Assembly: GCA_018715295.1 (NCBI GenBank) | Contig: DVLY01000140.1 | Coordinates: 1-20,669 of the forward strand | DNA length: 20,669 nt | Reading direction: 5' to 3' | Origin: Candidatus Merdimorpha stercoravium | GTDB taxonomy: Bacteria > Bacteroidota > Bacteroidia > Flavobacteriales > UBA1820 | Part shown: piece by piece, positions 13,647-20,669 of the stretch | Layout: each line of letters begins with the position of its first letter | Position numbering within the stretch: position 1 is the first letter of the stretch | Position numbers and translations under genes: made by a program | The notes under the pieces: model-generated | The model's database searches: none | Seen by the model: only the letters and a program-made list of their open reading frames with translations | What the model was told of the DNA's origin: nothing

Positions 13647-15323
13647 TCAGGGATAGCTTACCCCATGTTTTTTCATCATCTCTATGTCCTGATCCCGCAG
13701 TCCGAGGCTGTCGAGGGCGATGGGCTGGTTGTGGTCGTTGAGGTAATGGCGCTTTTGGGGGATGAACTTCCCGCTGGATACGGCCAGGGAATCGGCCGCA
13801 TACGGGGTGTCGATGCCGGCTACGTCCAGGAAGGTGTAGAACACATTCCGAGTGCTCACCGGGAGGGTTCGGTGGGTCTGCATGGCGGACACTTCGTCGC
13901 TCCACAAGGCTTCGTACTGGGGGGAGAACCACCACAGGTACGGGATGTGTATCTGGTAATAGGTCGGCACGGGCGAGGCATGCAGGAAACGCTTGCGCGC
14001 GTCGTCCAGGAGGTCTTCTCCGTGGTCCGAACAGTAGAATACCGCCGCCGGGATGCGGAACGAAGCGACCGTGTCGATCACCTGGGCGAGAAATTCGTCG
14101 GTATAGCGGATGGAGTTGTCGTAGGCGTTGATCAGTTTCTCCCGCTCCCGCACGGCGACTACTTCCAGGTTGTCCGGACGGTAGTACGCCCCGGAGGAGG
14201 GGTAGCGTTCCCGGTAGTTGAAATGCGAACCGTGGGTGTGCATCACCACCAGGAGTTTCGGCCCGCCCCGACGGATCACGTTGGCCAGGGTATCGACCAT
14301 CGTTTTGTCGTAGGCCGCGTGTTCGCCCGAGACGAAATTCAGGTATTCTTCCCCTTGATGCGCCAGGTAGTCGATGTACGAACGGTTGGGCATCTGGTTG
14401 GACAGGAACACGGTGTGGAATCCCGCCTGACGGAATGCCGCCAGGAGGCCCTTGGTGGAGTACAGCCGGGAATAATCCTCGGCCGAGGCCATGGAGAGGA
14501 TCACCGGAACACTCTTGTGCGTGGTGTTGGACTGGGTGAGCGCATCCGGGAAAGCGATGAGTCCGGGTATTTTTTCCAGGCAGGGCGTGGTATTGCGCGG
14601 GTAGCCGTACAGTCCGAAGTTGGCTGCCCGTGCCGTTTCACCGATCACCAGCACATACACCTCGCGCAAGGTATCGGGATGGGTGGCACGCGCCTGGAAA
14701 TCGAAATCCTGCGAACGCTGCGGATATTCCACGCTCCGGTTCCAACTCTGCACCGCGAAGCCCATGTTGTAGAAGATGTTGGCCGGGAACACCTCGTCCA
14801 TCACCCGGGTATGCCCCGCCAGGGCAAACGGCACGGAGACTACGACCAGAATCCCGGCCTCGATCAGGCGGCGGCGGCGGAAAGCTCCGTCGAGTTTTTC
14901 CTTCAGGCGGATCGACCGCACGGCCAGGGCCAGCGTGGGGATGTAGAGCACGCACACCCCGAGGATGGCCGGAAGGAGTTTGCCCAACAGTTCCCCTACT
15001 TCGCCCGTATTGGTGGTAAAGAGGTTCAGGAACATGTCCGAGGCGATGATCGAACGCCCGAACAGGTACAGCAGCACCATTTGAAAAGCCCCCAGAACGT
15101 ACATCGGCAAGAGGATCCACGCCGAGGTTCCCGGACGGCGGCACAAGGTCATCAGCGCCATGTAAAAGGCCAGGGGAAGCAGCAGAAAGGGTACACGCGT
15201 AAGCGGGGACATGTCCTCGGTAAAGAACAGGAAAGCATTGGCCGCCATCAGTACCGTTACGAAAAACCAGTAGAGGTGGCGCTGGCTGGAAAACCAGACG
15301 TTCAGACGCTTAAAATGCTTCAT
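13647..15323 (-). CDS. Lipid A phosphoethanolamine transferase (EptA-like, sulfatase fold)
   Basis: The 558-residue inner-membrane enzyme has about five transmembrane segments (approximately 17-34, 44-61, 69-89, 116-136, 154-171) and a periplasmic alkaline-phosphatase-like domain (about 220-530). The nucleophile is Thr230 in VIGETARA, with Glu229 as a zinc ligand; SDHGE (432-436) and the HAS motif (448-450) supply further metal and substrate ligands. Family members move phosphoethanolamine from phosphatidylethanolamine to lipid A or core sugars, which lowers surface charge and polymyxin binding. Its start overlaps the stop of the outer-membrane barrel gene by 14 nt, so the two are an operon. 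Family assignment is firm; lipid A as acceptor is inferred. Confidence 0.9.
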   Translation of the reverse strand: MKHFKRLNVWFSSQRHLYWFFVTVLMAANAFLFFTEDMSPLTRVPFLLLPLAFYMALMTLCRRPGTSAWILLPMYVLGAFQMVLLYLFGRSIIASDMFLNLFTTNTGEVGELLGKLLPAILGVCVLYIPTLALAVRSIRLKEKLDGAFRRRRLIEAGILVVVSVPFALAGHTRVMDEVFPANIFYNMGFAVQSWNRSVEYPQRSQDFDFQARATHPDTLREVYVLVIGETARAANFGLYGYPRNTTPCLEKIPGLIAFPDALTQSNTTHKSVPVILSMASAEDYSRLYSTKGLLAAFRQAGFHTVFLSNQMPNRSYIDYLAHQGEEYLNFVSGEHAAYDKTMVDTLANVIRRGGPKLLVVMHTHGSHFNYRERYPSSGAYYRPDNLEVVAVREREKLINAYDNSIRYTDEFLAQVIDTVASFRIPAAVFYCSDHGEDLLDDARKRFLHASPVPTYYQIHIPYLWWFSPQYEALWSDEVSAMQTHRTLPVSTRNVFYTFLDVAGIDTPYAADSLAVSSGKFIPQKRHYLNDHNQPIALDSLGLRDQDIEMMKKHGVSYP

Positions 15324-16509
15324 TGATATTGAAGATAAATCCGCTTCCGTTGCGCCCGAATCCCAAGTCCAGACGCACGTTCACGCGTTTTTTGAATTCC
15401 CAACGGTAGCCCACACCGAAATTGGGCAAAGTCTGCGACCAGCGGAAAGTGTCGAAATCGTGAAATACGTTGCCCGCACCTACCCACAGGGCGATCCCGT
15501 TGCGCCGCCATACTTTCTGACGGAGTTCCACCTGCGCCTCGACCAGGTTGCGGTCGCGGTAACGGCCGTCGTAATAGCCCCGCATGCGGTACGACCCGCC
15601 CAAGGTAGCCAGCATCGTCCAGGGCACGCGTCCGTAGTTGAACTCCGAATGGAAATCGAAGGCCAATACGCCGCCTTTCCACACGGTCTTGTACCCGTCG
15701 AAGATCAGGTCCGTGCGGGAAAATGCATACCGGTTTCCCAGGAACGCGGGAAAGAAGCGCTGCTCGCCTTTTACGTAAATACCCCTGGCGGGCGCCGTGC
15801 TGACATCGCGCGTATCGTACGCCAGGGTAATACCGGCTCCGATGGTCTGCGTAACACGATCCTGGCCTTCGAGCAGTTCGATGCGGTCGAATTTCTTCCC
15901 TTCGATATAGTCGTAGCTCGCGATCGGACCGATGTAAAAATTGTGCGCCGTGCGGATCAGGAAATTGAGCTTCACGCTGTACTGTTGCCGGGTATATTGG
16001 CTCACATTGTCGTCATTGTCCCCCATTTCGTAGCCGATGCCCCAGAAAGCGCCGGGAAACGAGAAGAAGTTCATGTTGTAGAGCAAACGGTAACGGTCGC
16101 CGGGAAACAGGTTGTTGCCCCGGATGCCGACCAGGTAAAAACCCGAAGTGGATACGTTGCCGTAGAGCGAGACGTCGGAGGGGGCCAGCAGGCTGTCCGA
16201 GGGATCCAAGCGGTAGAGCCCGGCGGCTACCATCCCGATGCCGAACTTGGTATCCTCCGAGTAGTTCGGGCCGCCGATGATGCTGAAGTCGAATTTCTTG
16301 TACGGTTTTTCCTTGTTGGCATCGGCAAAATAGTCGATGAATTTCCGAAAGAAACCTTTCTTGGCCGCTGCGGTGTCGCTTGGGACAGTCAGGGTATCGG
16401 CTGGGACGGGCGGCAGGGAAAGCGTGTCAGCAACGGGTTCCCCCTGCACCCAAAAGGCGGATACAAGAAAAAACGCGAGGAAAAGTGAAGTCGTTTTCTG
16501 CATATTCAT
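15310..16509 (-). CDS. Outer-membrane beta-barrel protein, BamA/Omp85 barrel domain without POTRA
   Basis: The 399-residue protein has a signal peptide (about 1-23, ends VQGEP), a Ser/Thr/Pro/Asp linker (24-65) and a beta-barrel that fits the bacterial surface antigen (D15) family. Typical barrel features are repeated aromatic-rich amphipathic strands, YDTRD followed by ARGIYVKGEQ, SYRMRGYYDGRYRDRN (the conserved RGY..G loop-6 motif) and a C-terminal Phe in NINEAF. No POTRA repeats fit into the N-terminal part, so it is a stand-alone barrel of unknown transport role. It is first in a two-gene operon with the phosphoethanolamine transferase. The second Met (residue 3) is an equally possible start. 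Confidence 0.85.
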   Translation of the reverse strand: MNMQKTTSLFLAFFLVSAFWVQGEPVADTLSLPPVPADTLTVPSDTAAAKKGFFRKFIDYFADANKEKPYKKFDFSIIGGPNYSEDTKFGIGMVAAGLYRLDPSDSLLAPSDVSLYGNVSTSGFYLVGIRGNNLFPGDRYRLLYNMNFFSFPGAFWGIGYEMGDNDDNVSQYTRQQYSVKLNFLIRTAHNFYIGPIASYDYIEGKKFDRIELLEGQDRVTQTIGAGITLAYDTRDVSTAPARGIYVKGEQRFFPAFLGNRYAFSRTDLIFDGYKTVWKGGVLAFDFHSEFNYGRVPWTMLATLGGSYRMRGYYDGRYRDRNLVEAQVELRQKVWRRNGIALWVGAGNVFHDFDTFRWSQTLPNFGVGYRWEFKKRVNVRLDLGFGRNGSGFIFNINEAF

Positions 16510-16560
16510 GTACTGTTTTCAGGTTTCGGTCGGACAAAAACGGATTTGCCCGAAATTGGA

Positions 16561-16568
16561 CAAAGGTA
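16561..16568 (-). promoter_or_regulatory. -7 box TACCTTTG for the barrel - transferase operon
   Basis: On the minus strand TACCTTTG stands 51 nt before the start codon at 16509, giving a leader of about 45 nt. The nearest TTTG upstream (16603-16600) is about 31 nt away, longer than the usual spacing, so the -33 element is unclear. Confidence 0.55.
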
Positions 16569-16625
16569 CATAATTTACTGATATTGGCTGCTTAATTGGC
16601 AAATAAATAAAACCTTCCAAAAGGG

Positions 16626-16656
16626 TTGTGCACTTCGGAATAGGTTCCTACTTTTA
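16626..16656 (+). promoter_or_regulatory. Possible promoter of the LRR gene (TTG - 20 nt - TACTTTTA)
   Basis: TTG at 16626-16628 and TACTTTTA at 16649-16656 are separated by 20 nt. The -7 box deviates from TAnnTTTG in its last base. It would give a leader of about 70 nt before the ATG at 16733. This is the best plus-strand candidate in the 223-nt divergent spacer. Confidence 0.35.
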
Positions 16657-16732
16657 TTCCGGGATACAGGTAGTTTCCCTCCTGTTTTCACATTTTCGCA
16701 AAACCATCACCGGCCGAAACACTTCCCTTCCG

Positions 16733-18469
16733 ATGAAAATACCAAAACTATTCCGCTCGCTGCTCTCCCGTACCGAGCCTCATTCCCCCGACAAGCCCTC
16801 CCCGATAGAGAAAAAAACACCCTCCGAAGAAATCCGGAAAGACGACGAAGGCATACCGATAACCCTGCCGGATCCCGCATTCCGGCAATACATAGCGAAC
16901 CATTTGCGAAAAGAAGGGATCAAACCCCCGGAATGGGACGGAGCAGTGATCTGTCGGCAAGACGTGGCACGCATTACCCGGATCGACATTGCCCCACCCT
17001 CGGACCGGCAGGGAAAAATCCGCTCGTTGGAAGGGATCGAACACTTCACCTCGTTGGAATACCTCGCCTTCCCGAGCCACGAGGTGATCCGTCTGGATGT
17101 GCGGAAAAATCCATCCCTGACTTATCTGGACGGCAGCTACAACGGCCTCGAAGAGATTCTTCTGGGCTCATCCGCCGCATTGACCCACTTGAAGGTCAAA
17201 GGCAACCGCCTCACCGGGTTGGATACCGAAGGACTCGTCGCATTGACCCGCCTGGAGTGTGCCGACAATCGCTTGAGCGGATTGGAAGTCGGGCATCTGA
17301 AAGGCCTGACGTATTTGGACTGCCGGAAAAACCGCTTGACAAGCCTGCAGGTGCACCGAAACGCCGCCTTGAAGGTCCTGGACTGCAGCGAAAACGTCTT
17401 GACGGAACTGGAAGTGCGCCCGCTGCGGAACCTGGAGAGTTTGGACTGCAGCCACAATCGCCTGCCGGGATTGTCGGTAGCCGGGCTATCCTGCCTTTCT
17501 ATGCTCAAATGCAAACGGAACGAACTGACAACCCTGGAGATAGGGACGGGTTCGACGCTGGCCGTTTTGGAATGCGACGACAACCTTCTGACCGCATTGG
17601 ACACCGGAGACAGCCTTTCGCTGCAGCGGCTCTCCTGCCGGAACAACCGCCTGTCCCGTTTGGAGGTGGAGCGCCATCCGTCGTTGACCCGCCTGGACTG
17701 CCGGGGCAACCTTTTGGAAACCCTGGATGTAAGACGGAATACCGCCTTGACCGACCTGAACTGCCAGGACAACCGTCTCGCACAGTTGGACATCTCCATG
17801 CTGCCGGCCTTGGAGACACTCTGCTGCAGCGGCAACTGCCTGAAAAACCTGTCGGTGGAAAAGAACGTTTTACTGATCGAATTGAACTGCAGCAGGAACG
17901 ACCTGGTAGGATTGGACATCGCAGGATTGAGTGCCCTGACGACCTTGGACTGCAACCAAAATCGCCTCACAGAACTATCCACAGGGCAAAACACGGCTTT
18001 GGAGACCTTGCTCTGCCCGCGCAACCGCCTCACGAGTTTGGACACAGTGTCCCTCCCGGCACTCGAAACGCTGATTTGCAGCGACAACCTGTTGGAGCGC
18101 ATCGACATGGAAAACTGTCCCGAACTGACGGACCTGCGGTGCGCCCGAAACCGTTTGACGGGCTTGAATGTCTGCCAAAACAGCGACCTGGAATACCTGG
18201 ACTGCTCGTACAACCGATTGACAGAATTGCTCGTCGATGCCTACGGGCCGCTGGCATATCTGGACTGCTCGCACAACGCATTGACAAAGCTGGAGCTCGA
18301 CCAGACCTTGGACCTGTCGTTCTTCTGCTGCCAGGACAACCCGGGCGACGGGACGGTGTTCCCCGTTACGGCATGGTTCGGCAACGATGCGATTCCCTCC
18401 GACTTCACCTCCGGCAACTGGACCTACGGGGGAAACACCATCTCGATCGACTACCGGCCGGTGGAGTGA
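16733..18469 (+). CDS. Leucine-rich repeat protein with twenty 21-residue repeats and a cysteine ladder
   Basis: The 578-residue protein has a charged N-terminus (1-40), a cap region (41-107, LPDPAFRQYI ... IRSLEGIEHFTS) typical of Bacteroidota LRR proteins, twenty contiguous 21-residue repeats (108-527) of the form LxxLxCxxNxLxxLxVxxxxx, and a 51-residue C-terminal cap starting LSFFCCQDN. Every repeat is exactly 21 residues. From the fourth repeat on, 17 successive repeats have Cys at position 6 and Asn at position 9. The pattern resembles the short 'IRREKO' LRR class. No signal peptide, lipobox, membrane segment or C-terminal sorting domain is visible, unlike most relatives. I start at the ATG at 16733; a GTG at 16628 in frame adds only a poor leader. 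A binding role is likely, but the partner is unknown. Confidence 0.88.
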   Translation: MKIPKLFRSLLSRTEPHSPDKPSPIEKKTPSEEIRKDDEGIPITLPDPAFRQYIANHLRKEGIKPPEWDGAVICRQDVARITRIDIAPPSDRQGKIRSLEGIEHFTSLEYLAFPSHEVIRLDVRKNPSLTYLDGSYNGLEEILLGSSAALTHLKVKGNRLTGLDTEGLVALTRLECADNRLSGLEVGHLKGLTYLDCRKNRLTSLQVHRNAALKVLDCSENVLTELEVRPLRNLESLDCSHNRLPGLSVAGLSCLSMLKCKRNELTTLEIGTGSTLAVLECDDNLLTALDTGDSLSLQRLSCRNNRLSRLEVERHPSLTRLDCRGNLLETLDVRRNTALTDLNCQDNRLAQLDISMLPALETLCCSGNCLKNLSVEKNVLLIELNCSRNDLVGLDIAGLSALTTLDCNQNRLTELSTGQNTALETLLCPRNRLTSLDTVSLPALETLICSDNLLERIDMENCPELTDLRCARNRLTGLNVCQNSDLEYLDCSYNRLTELLVDAYGPLAYLDCSHNALTKLELDQTLDLSFFCCQDNPGDGTVFPVTAWFGNDAIPSDFTSGNWTYGGNTISIDYRPVE

Positions 18470-18476
18470 TACACAG

Positions 18477-18535
18477 ATGCGATGAGGCGATAAGCCGGGC
18501 GGCCTGCGGCCGCCCGGCTTATCGCCTCATCGCAT
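18477..18535. terminator. 28-bp perfect palindrome with TGC loop after the LRR gene
   Basis: The arms 18477-18504 and 18508-18535 pair without mismatch over 28 bp around a TGC loop. It starts 7 nt after the LRR stop codon. No T-run follows, so it may terminate or protect the 3' end of the LRR mRNA, or be a REP-like repetitive palindrome. Its inner core matches the 11-bp palindrome at 3693-3717 with one G-C to T-A pair exchange. Confidence 0.6.
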
Positions 18536-18551
18536 TATAACTCGAATTTCG

Positions 18552-18559
18552 TACCTTTG
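18552..18559 (+). promoter_or_regulatory. -7 box TACCTTTG for menC
   Basis: TACCTTTG lies 16 nt after the large palindrome and predicts a transcript start near 18565, leaving a leader of about 85 nt before menC at 18652. A clear -33 TTTG is not seen. The leader shows no strong structure that I could identify. Confidence 0.55.
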
Positions 18560-18651
18560 TCCGTCTAACGTCCCGGGCGCATCGAATGCGAAATTTCCAA
18601 GCTCGACGCAGCCCAAACGCATCCTGATCTATCCAAAAACCGAAAAAGAGC

Positions 18652-19803
18652 ATGGATCTGAAAGCCACCTGTTTCCCCTACCGGCTTCTCTTCAAGGAAC
18701 CCGCCGGCACCTCGCGCGGAGTGCTGCGCAGCAAGGAGACCTGGTTTCTCGCCCTCTCCCACGGGGGACACACCTCGGTAGGCGAATGCGCCGTATTCCG
18801 AGGACTTTCATGCGACGACCGCCCCGACTACGGAGAACGCCTGGAGGAACTGTGCCGCAGGATCTCCCACGGCGAAACACCCCGCCCGGAACAATGGGCC
18901 GACTACCCCTCGATCCGCTTCGGGTTGGAGACGGCCTTGGGCCGGCTGGAAGCCGAGCTGCGAGGCGAAGCGTACCTCGCCTCCCCCTTTACGGATGGCC
19001 AGGACAGCATTCCCATCAACGGACTGGTCTGGATGGGCGATTTCGAGCAAATGGCCCTTCGCCTCGAAGACAAACTCCGACAGGGATTCCGCTGCATCAA
19101 GATCAAGATCGGAGCCATCGACTTCGAGCGCGAACTCGAACTTCTCTCCCGTATCCGCTCCCGGTACACCCCCCGGGAGGTCGAGATCCGCGTGGATGCC
19201 AACGGAGCCTTCTCGCCCCGGGAAGCGCTCGAACGCCTGCAACGCCTGGCTGCCTTCGAACTTCACTCCATCGAACAGCCCATCGCCGCCGGTACCCCCG
19301 AAGAAATGGCCCGCCTGTGCGAACAGTCTCCCTTGCCCATCGCGCTGGACGAAGAACTCATCGGAGTGAACGACCCGAAAGAAAAACGCCGTTTGCTCAA
19401 AACGATACGCCCCCACTACATCGTGCTGAAGCCTTCGCTGGTGGGCGGCCTCGAAGCCTCCCGCCAATGGATCGAAGCGGCCGGGGAAGTCGGTGCAGGA
19501 TATTGGATCACCTCCGCGCTGGAATCCAACGTGGGCTTGGACGCTATTGCGCGTTTTTCGTATCTTTCCATAAGACAGGATGCGGCTCGGCAGAGTCCCT
19601 TGCGAAAACTTCGTTTTCGATTTGCCTCTGCACTCGCCTTTCCCTATCTTTGCCAAAATCCCCTCCCCCAAGGTTTGGGAACAGGAGGGCTTTTCACCAA
19701 CAACATTCCCTATCCCTTCGACGTATCGGGGGGACGTTTTCGCATCACGGCACCCGTGCCCGGCGGAACCGACATCCTGAAGTATCTGGGGAAAACGAAC
19801 TGA
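18652..19803 (+). CDS. menC: o-Succinylbenzoate synthase with an in-frame insertion
   Basis: The 383-residue enolase-superfamily enzyme dehydrates SHCHC to o-succinylbenzoate in menaquinone synthesis. Catalytic residues are Lys150/Lys152 (IKIKIG), the metal ligands Asp182 (VDANG), Glu208 (IEQPI) and Asp233 (ALDEE), and Lys260 (LKPSLVGG); the C-terminal LPQGLGTGGLFTNN is conserved. Bacteroidota MenC proteins are usually about 340 residues. The excess sits between DAIA (297-300) and NPLPQG (336-341), where about 30 extra residues (about 303-334, 19558-19653) are basic and non-enolase-like. The underlying DNA has a TATCTTTG box and a CGAAAAC-TTC-GTTTTCG hairpin, as in intergenic DNA. Catalytic residues are untouched, so the enzyme may still work. 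The next gene begins 5 nt after the stop. Confidence 0.9.
   Translation: MDLKATCFPYRLLFKEPAGTSRGVLRSKETWFLALSHGGHTSVGECAVFRGLSCDDRPDYGERLEELCRRISHGETPRPEQWADYPSIRFGLETALGRLEAELRGEAYLASPFTDGQDSIPINGLVWMGDFEQMALRLEDKLRQGFRCIKIKIGAIDFERELELLSRIRSRYTPREVEIRVDANGAFSPREALERLQRLAAFELHSIEQPIAAGTPEEMARLCEQSPLPIALDEELIGVNDPKEKRRLLKTIRPHYIVLKPSLVGGLEASRQWIEAAGEVGAGYWITSALESNVGLDAIARFSYLSIRQDAARQSPLRKLRFRFASALAFPYLCQNPLPQGLGTGGLFTNNIPYPFDVSGGRFRITAPVPGGTDILKYLGKTN
19558..19653 (+). mobile_element. In-frame insertion in menC, possible small repetitive element
   Basis: About 85-95 nt interrupt the barrel region of menC without breaking the frame. The segment contains TATCTTTC near its left end, a 7-bp hairpin in the middle and TATCTTTG at its right end, features of Bacteroidota intergenic DNA rather than coding sequence. 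The limits are estimated from where MenC similarity stops and resumes. No transposase or clear target-site duplication was seen, and no second copy lies in this window, so the mobile-element label is an inference. Confidence 0.4.
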
Positions 19804-19808
19804 CCGCC

Positions 19809-20669
19809 ATGGAACAGCCGGAAAAGAAAAATATCAGCATATCGATCGTCGTTCCCGTGTACAACCGTCCGGACGAAACGGACGCCCTGTTGGGCAGCAT
19901 CGCCCGCCAAGCGGAAAACGGATTGGACTACGAAGTGATCATCGTCGAGGACGGTTCGTCGCTGACCTCGCAAGCCGAATGCGAAAAATGGTCCGCCACC
20001 TTGCCGGTGCGGTACTTCTATACCGAGAACTCCGGTCCAGGCGATTCGCGCAACTACGGCATGGAACGCGCCCGAGGTGACTATTTCGTCATTCTCGACT
20101 CCGACGTGCTGTTGCCCGAAAACTATTTCCAGACGCTGGAACGCCTCCTCTCCCGCCGCAATCCTGCCGACGCCTTTGCCGGCCCCGACCGGGCGCACCG
20201 TTCGTTTACCGACGTGCAAAAAGCCATCAATTACGCCATGACCTCGTTTTTGACCACCGGCGGACTGCGCGGAGGCTCGAAGGCCAACATCAGCGGGCGG
20301 CGCCAACTGCGCAGCTACAACATGGTGATCTCCGCCGAAGCCTTCCGCCGCGCCGGAGGCTTTGCCCACCAGCGCGTAGGGGAAGACATCGAATACACCC
20401 AGCGCCTGTGGCGGAACGACCTGACCACCGCCTGGTATCCCGAACTGTACGTCTATCACAAGCGCCGCGATACTTTGGGGCAATTTTTCCGCCAAACGAT
20501 GGCCTTCGGCCGGGCACGCCCCATCCTCAACCGGATGTTCCCCGGGACAGCCCGACTGACGTACATGTTCCCTTCGTTTTTCCTGGTCTTCATGCTCGTC
20601 TCCGTATTGGGCGGGGTGTTCGCTCCGGTGATCCTGCTCCCGCTGGGGGTATATCTGGCGGCCATCCTC
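19809..20669 (+). CDS. Family 2 glycosyltransferase, 3' end beyond the window
   Basis: The first 287 codons are present, with no stop before the window ends. The N-terminal GT-A domain shows ISIVVPVYNRPDE (11-23), VIIVEDGSS, the acceptor/donor region NSGPGDSRNYGMERARGDY, the metal-binding DSD (ILDSDVLLPENY) and, later, GEDIEYTQRLWRN with the ED catalytic-base motif. After about residue 250 a hydrophobic stretch begins (FPSFFLVFMLVSVLGG), the first of probably several C-terminal membrane segments. It is a membrane-attached sugar transferase, likely for a surface polysaccharide, glycolipid or protein glycan; donor and acceptor cannot be told. It starts 5 nt after menC, so it is probably cotranscribed even though the pathways differ. 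Confidence 0.9.
   Translation, partial: MEQPEKKNISISIVVPVYNRPDETDALLGSIARQAENGLDYEVIIVEDGSSLTSQAECEKWSATLPVRYFYTENSGPGDSRNYGMERARGDYFVILDSDVLLPENYFQTLERLLSRRNPADAFAGPDRAHRSFTDVQKAINYAMTSFLTTGGLRGGSKANISGRRQLRSYNMVISAEAFRRAGGFAHQRVGEDIEYTQRLWRNDLTTAWYPELYVYHKRRDTLGQFFRQTMAFGRARPILNRMFPGTARLTYMFPSFFLVFMLVSVLGGVFAPVILLPLGVYLAAIL

Noticed and set aside
13665..15326. A 553-codon plus-strand frame
   Set aside because: It is antisense to the phosphoethanolamine transferase, which has clear membrane segments and catalytic motifs.
16628..16732. GTG start at 16628 adding 35 residues to the LRR protein
   Set aside because: The added residues do not form a convincing signal peptide, and the possible promoter would overlap this start; the ATG at 16733 begins a typical charged N-terminus.
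17056..18315. 63-nt periodic repeats resembling a repeat array or CRISPR
   Set aside because: The period is the 21-codon LRR unit; the repeats are diverged at DNA level with no constant repeat/spacer structure and no cas genes nearby.

Overview
The window is chromosomal DNA of a GC-rich member of the Bacteroidota, most likely a gut Bacteroidales organism of the Alistipes/Rikenellaceae kind. This is inferred from Bacteroidota-type promoter boxes (TAnnTTTG, for example TACCTTTG before metH and menC), a thymidine kinase that has lost most of its zinc cysteines, a Cys/Asn-ladder 21-residue LRR protein and a menaquinone-pathway menC. No 16S or other species marker is present, so the genus is a guess. 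I see no tRNA, rRNA, CRISPR array, transposase or phage gene.

Left part (37-5641, all +). A tight four-gene run encodes an exported endonuclease/exonuclease/phosphatase-fold protein followed by three tandem paralogues of the phosphodiester glycosidase (NAGPA) family, with junctions of -4, 22 and 12 nt. After a small palindrome come a cytoplasmic SH3b-NlpC/P60 peptidase, probably for muropeptide recycling, and an exported choloylglycine-hydrolase-like Ntn amidase. A strong hairpin then separates thymidine kinase (tdk) and an 11-nt-overlapping folB.

Middle part (6740-8053) is the most unusual stretch. The 3' end of folB plus about 110 nt downstream, including an intrinsic terminator for the minus strand, occurs twice, 1168-1169 nt apart. 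Between the copies lie a minus-strand gene for a small exported protein of unknown function and, upstream of it, a structured leader. The leader has a promoter box, a rod-like hairpin and a terminator whose arms can pair in mutually exclusive ways, like an attenuator or riboswitch.

Methionine/folate block (8141-12719). metF (-) and cobalamin-dependent metH (+) diverge from a 106-nt spacer. The two enzymes work in sequence (5,10-methylene-THF to 5-methyl-THF to methionine). metH appears to be leaderless. A DNA alkylation repair (AlkD-like) gene follows metH.

Right part. A minus-strand pair (16509 to 13647) encodes a POTRA-less Omp85-type barrel and a lipid A phosphoethanolamine transferase, overlapping by 14 nt; both act at the envelope. 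Divergent from it is a 578-residue protein with twenty exact 21-residue LRRs, a cysteine ladder and no visible signal peptide. A 28-bp perfect palindrome follows. The window closes with menC (o-succinylbenzoate synthase), which carries an in-frame insertion of about 30 codons that looks like intergenic DNA, and a family 2 glycosyltransferase cut by the window edge.
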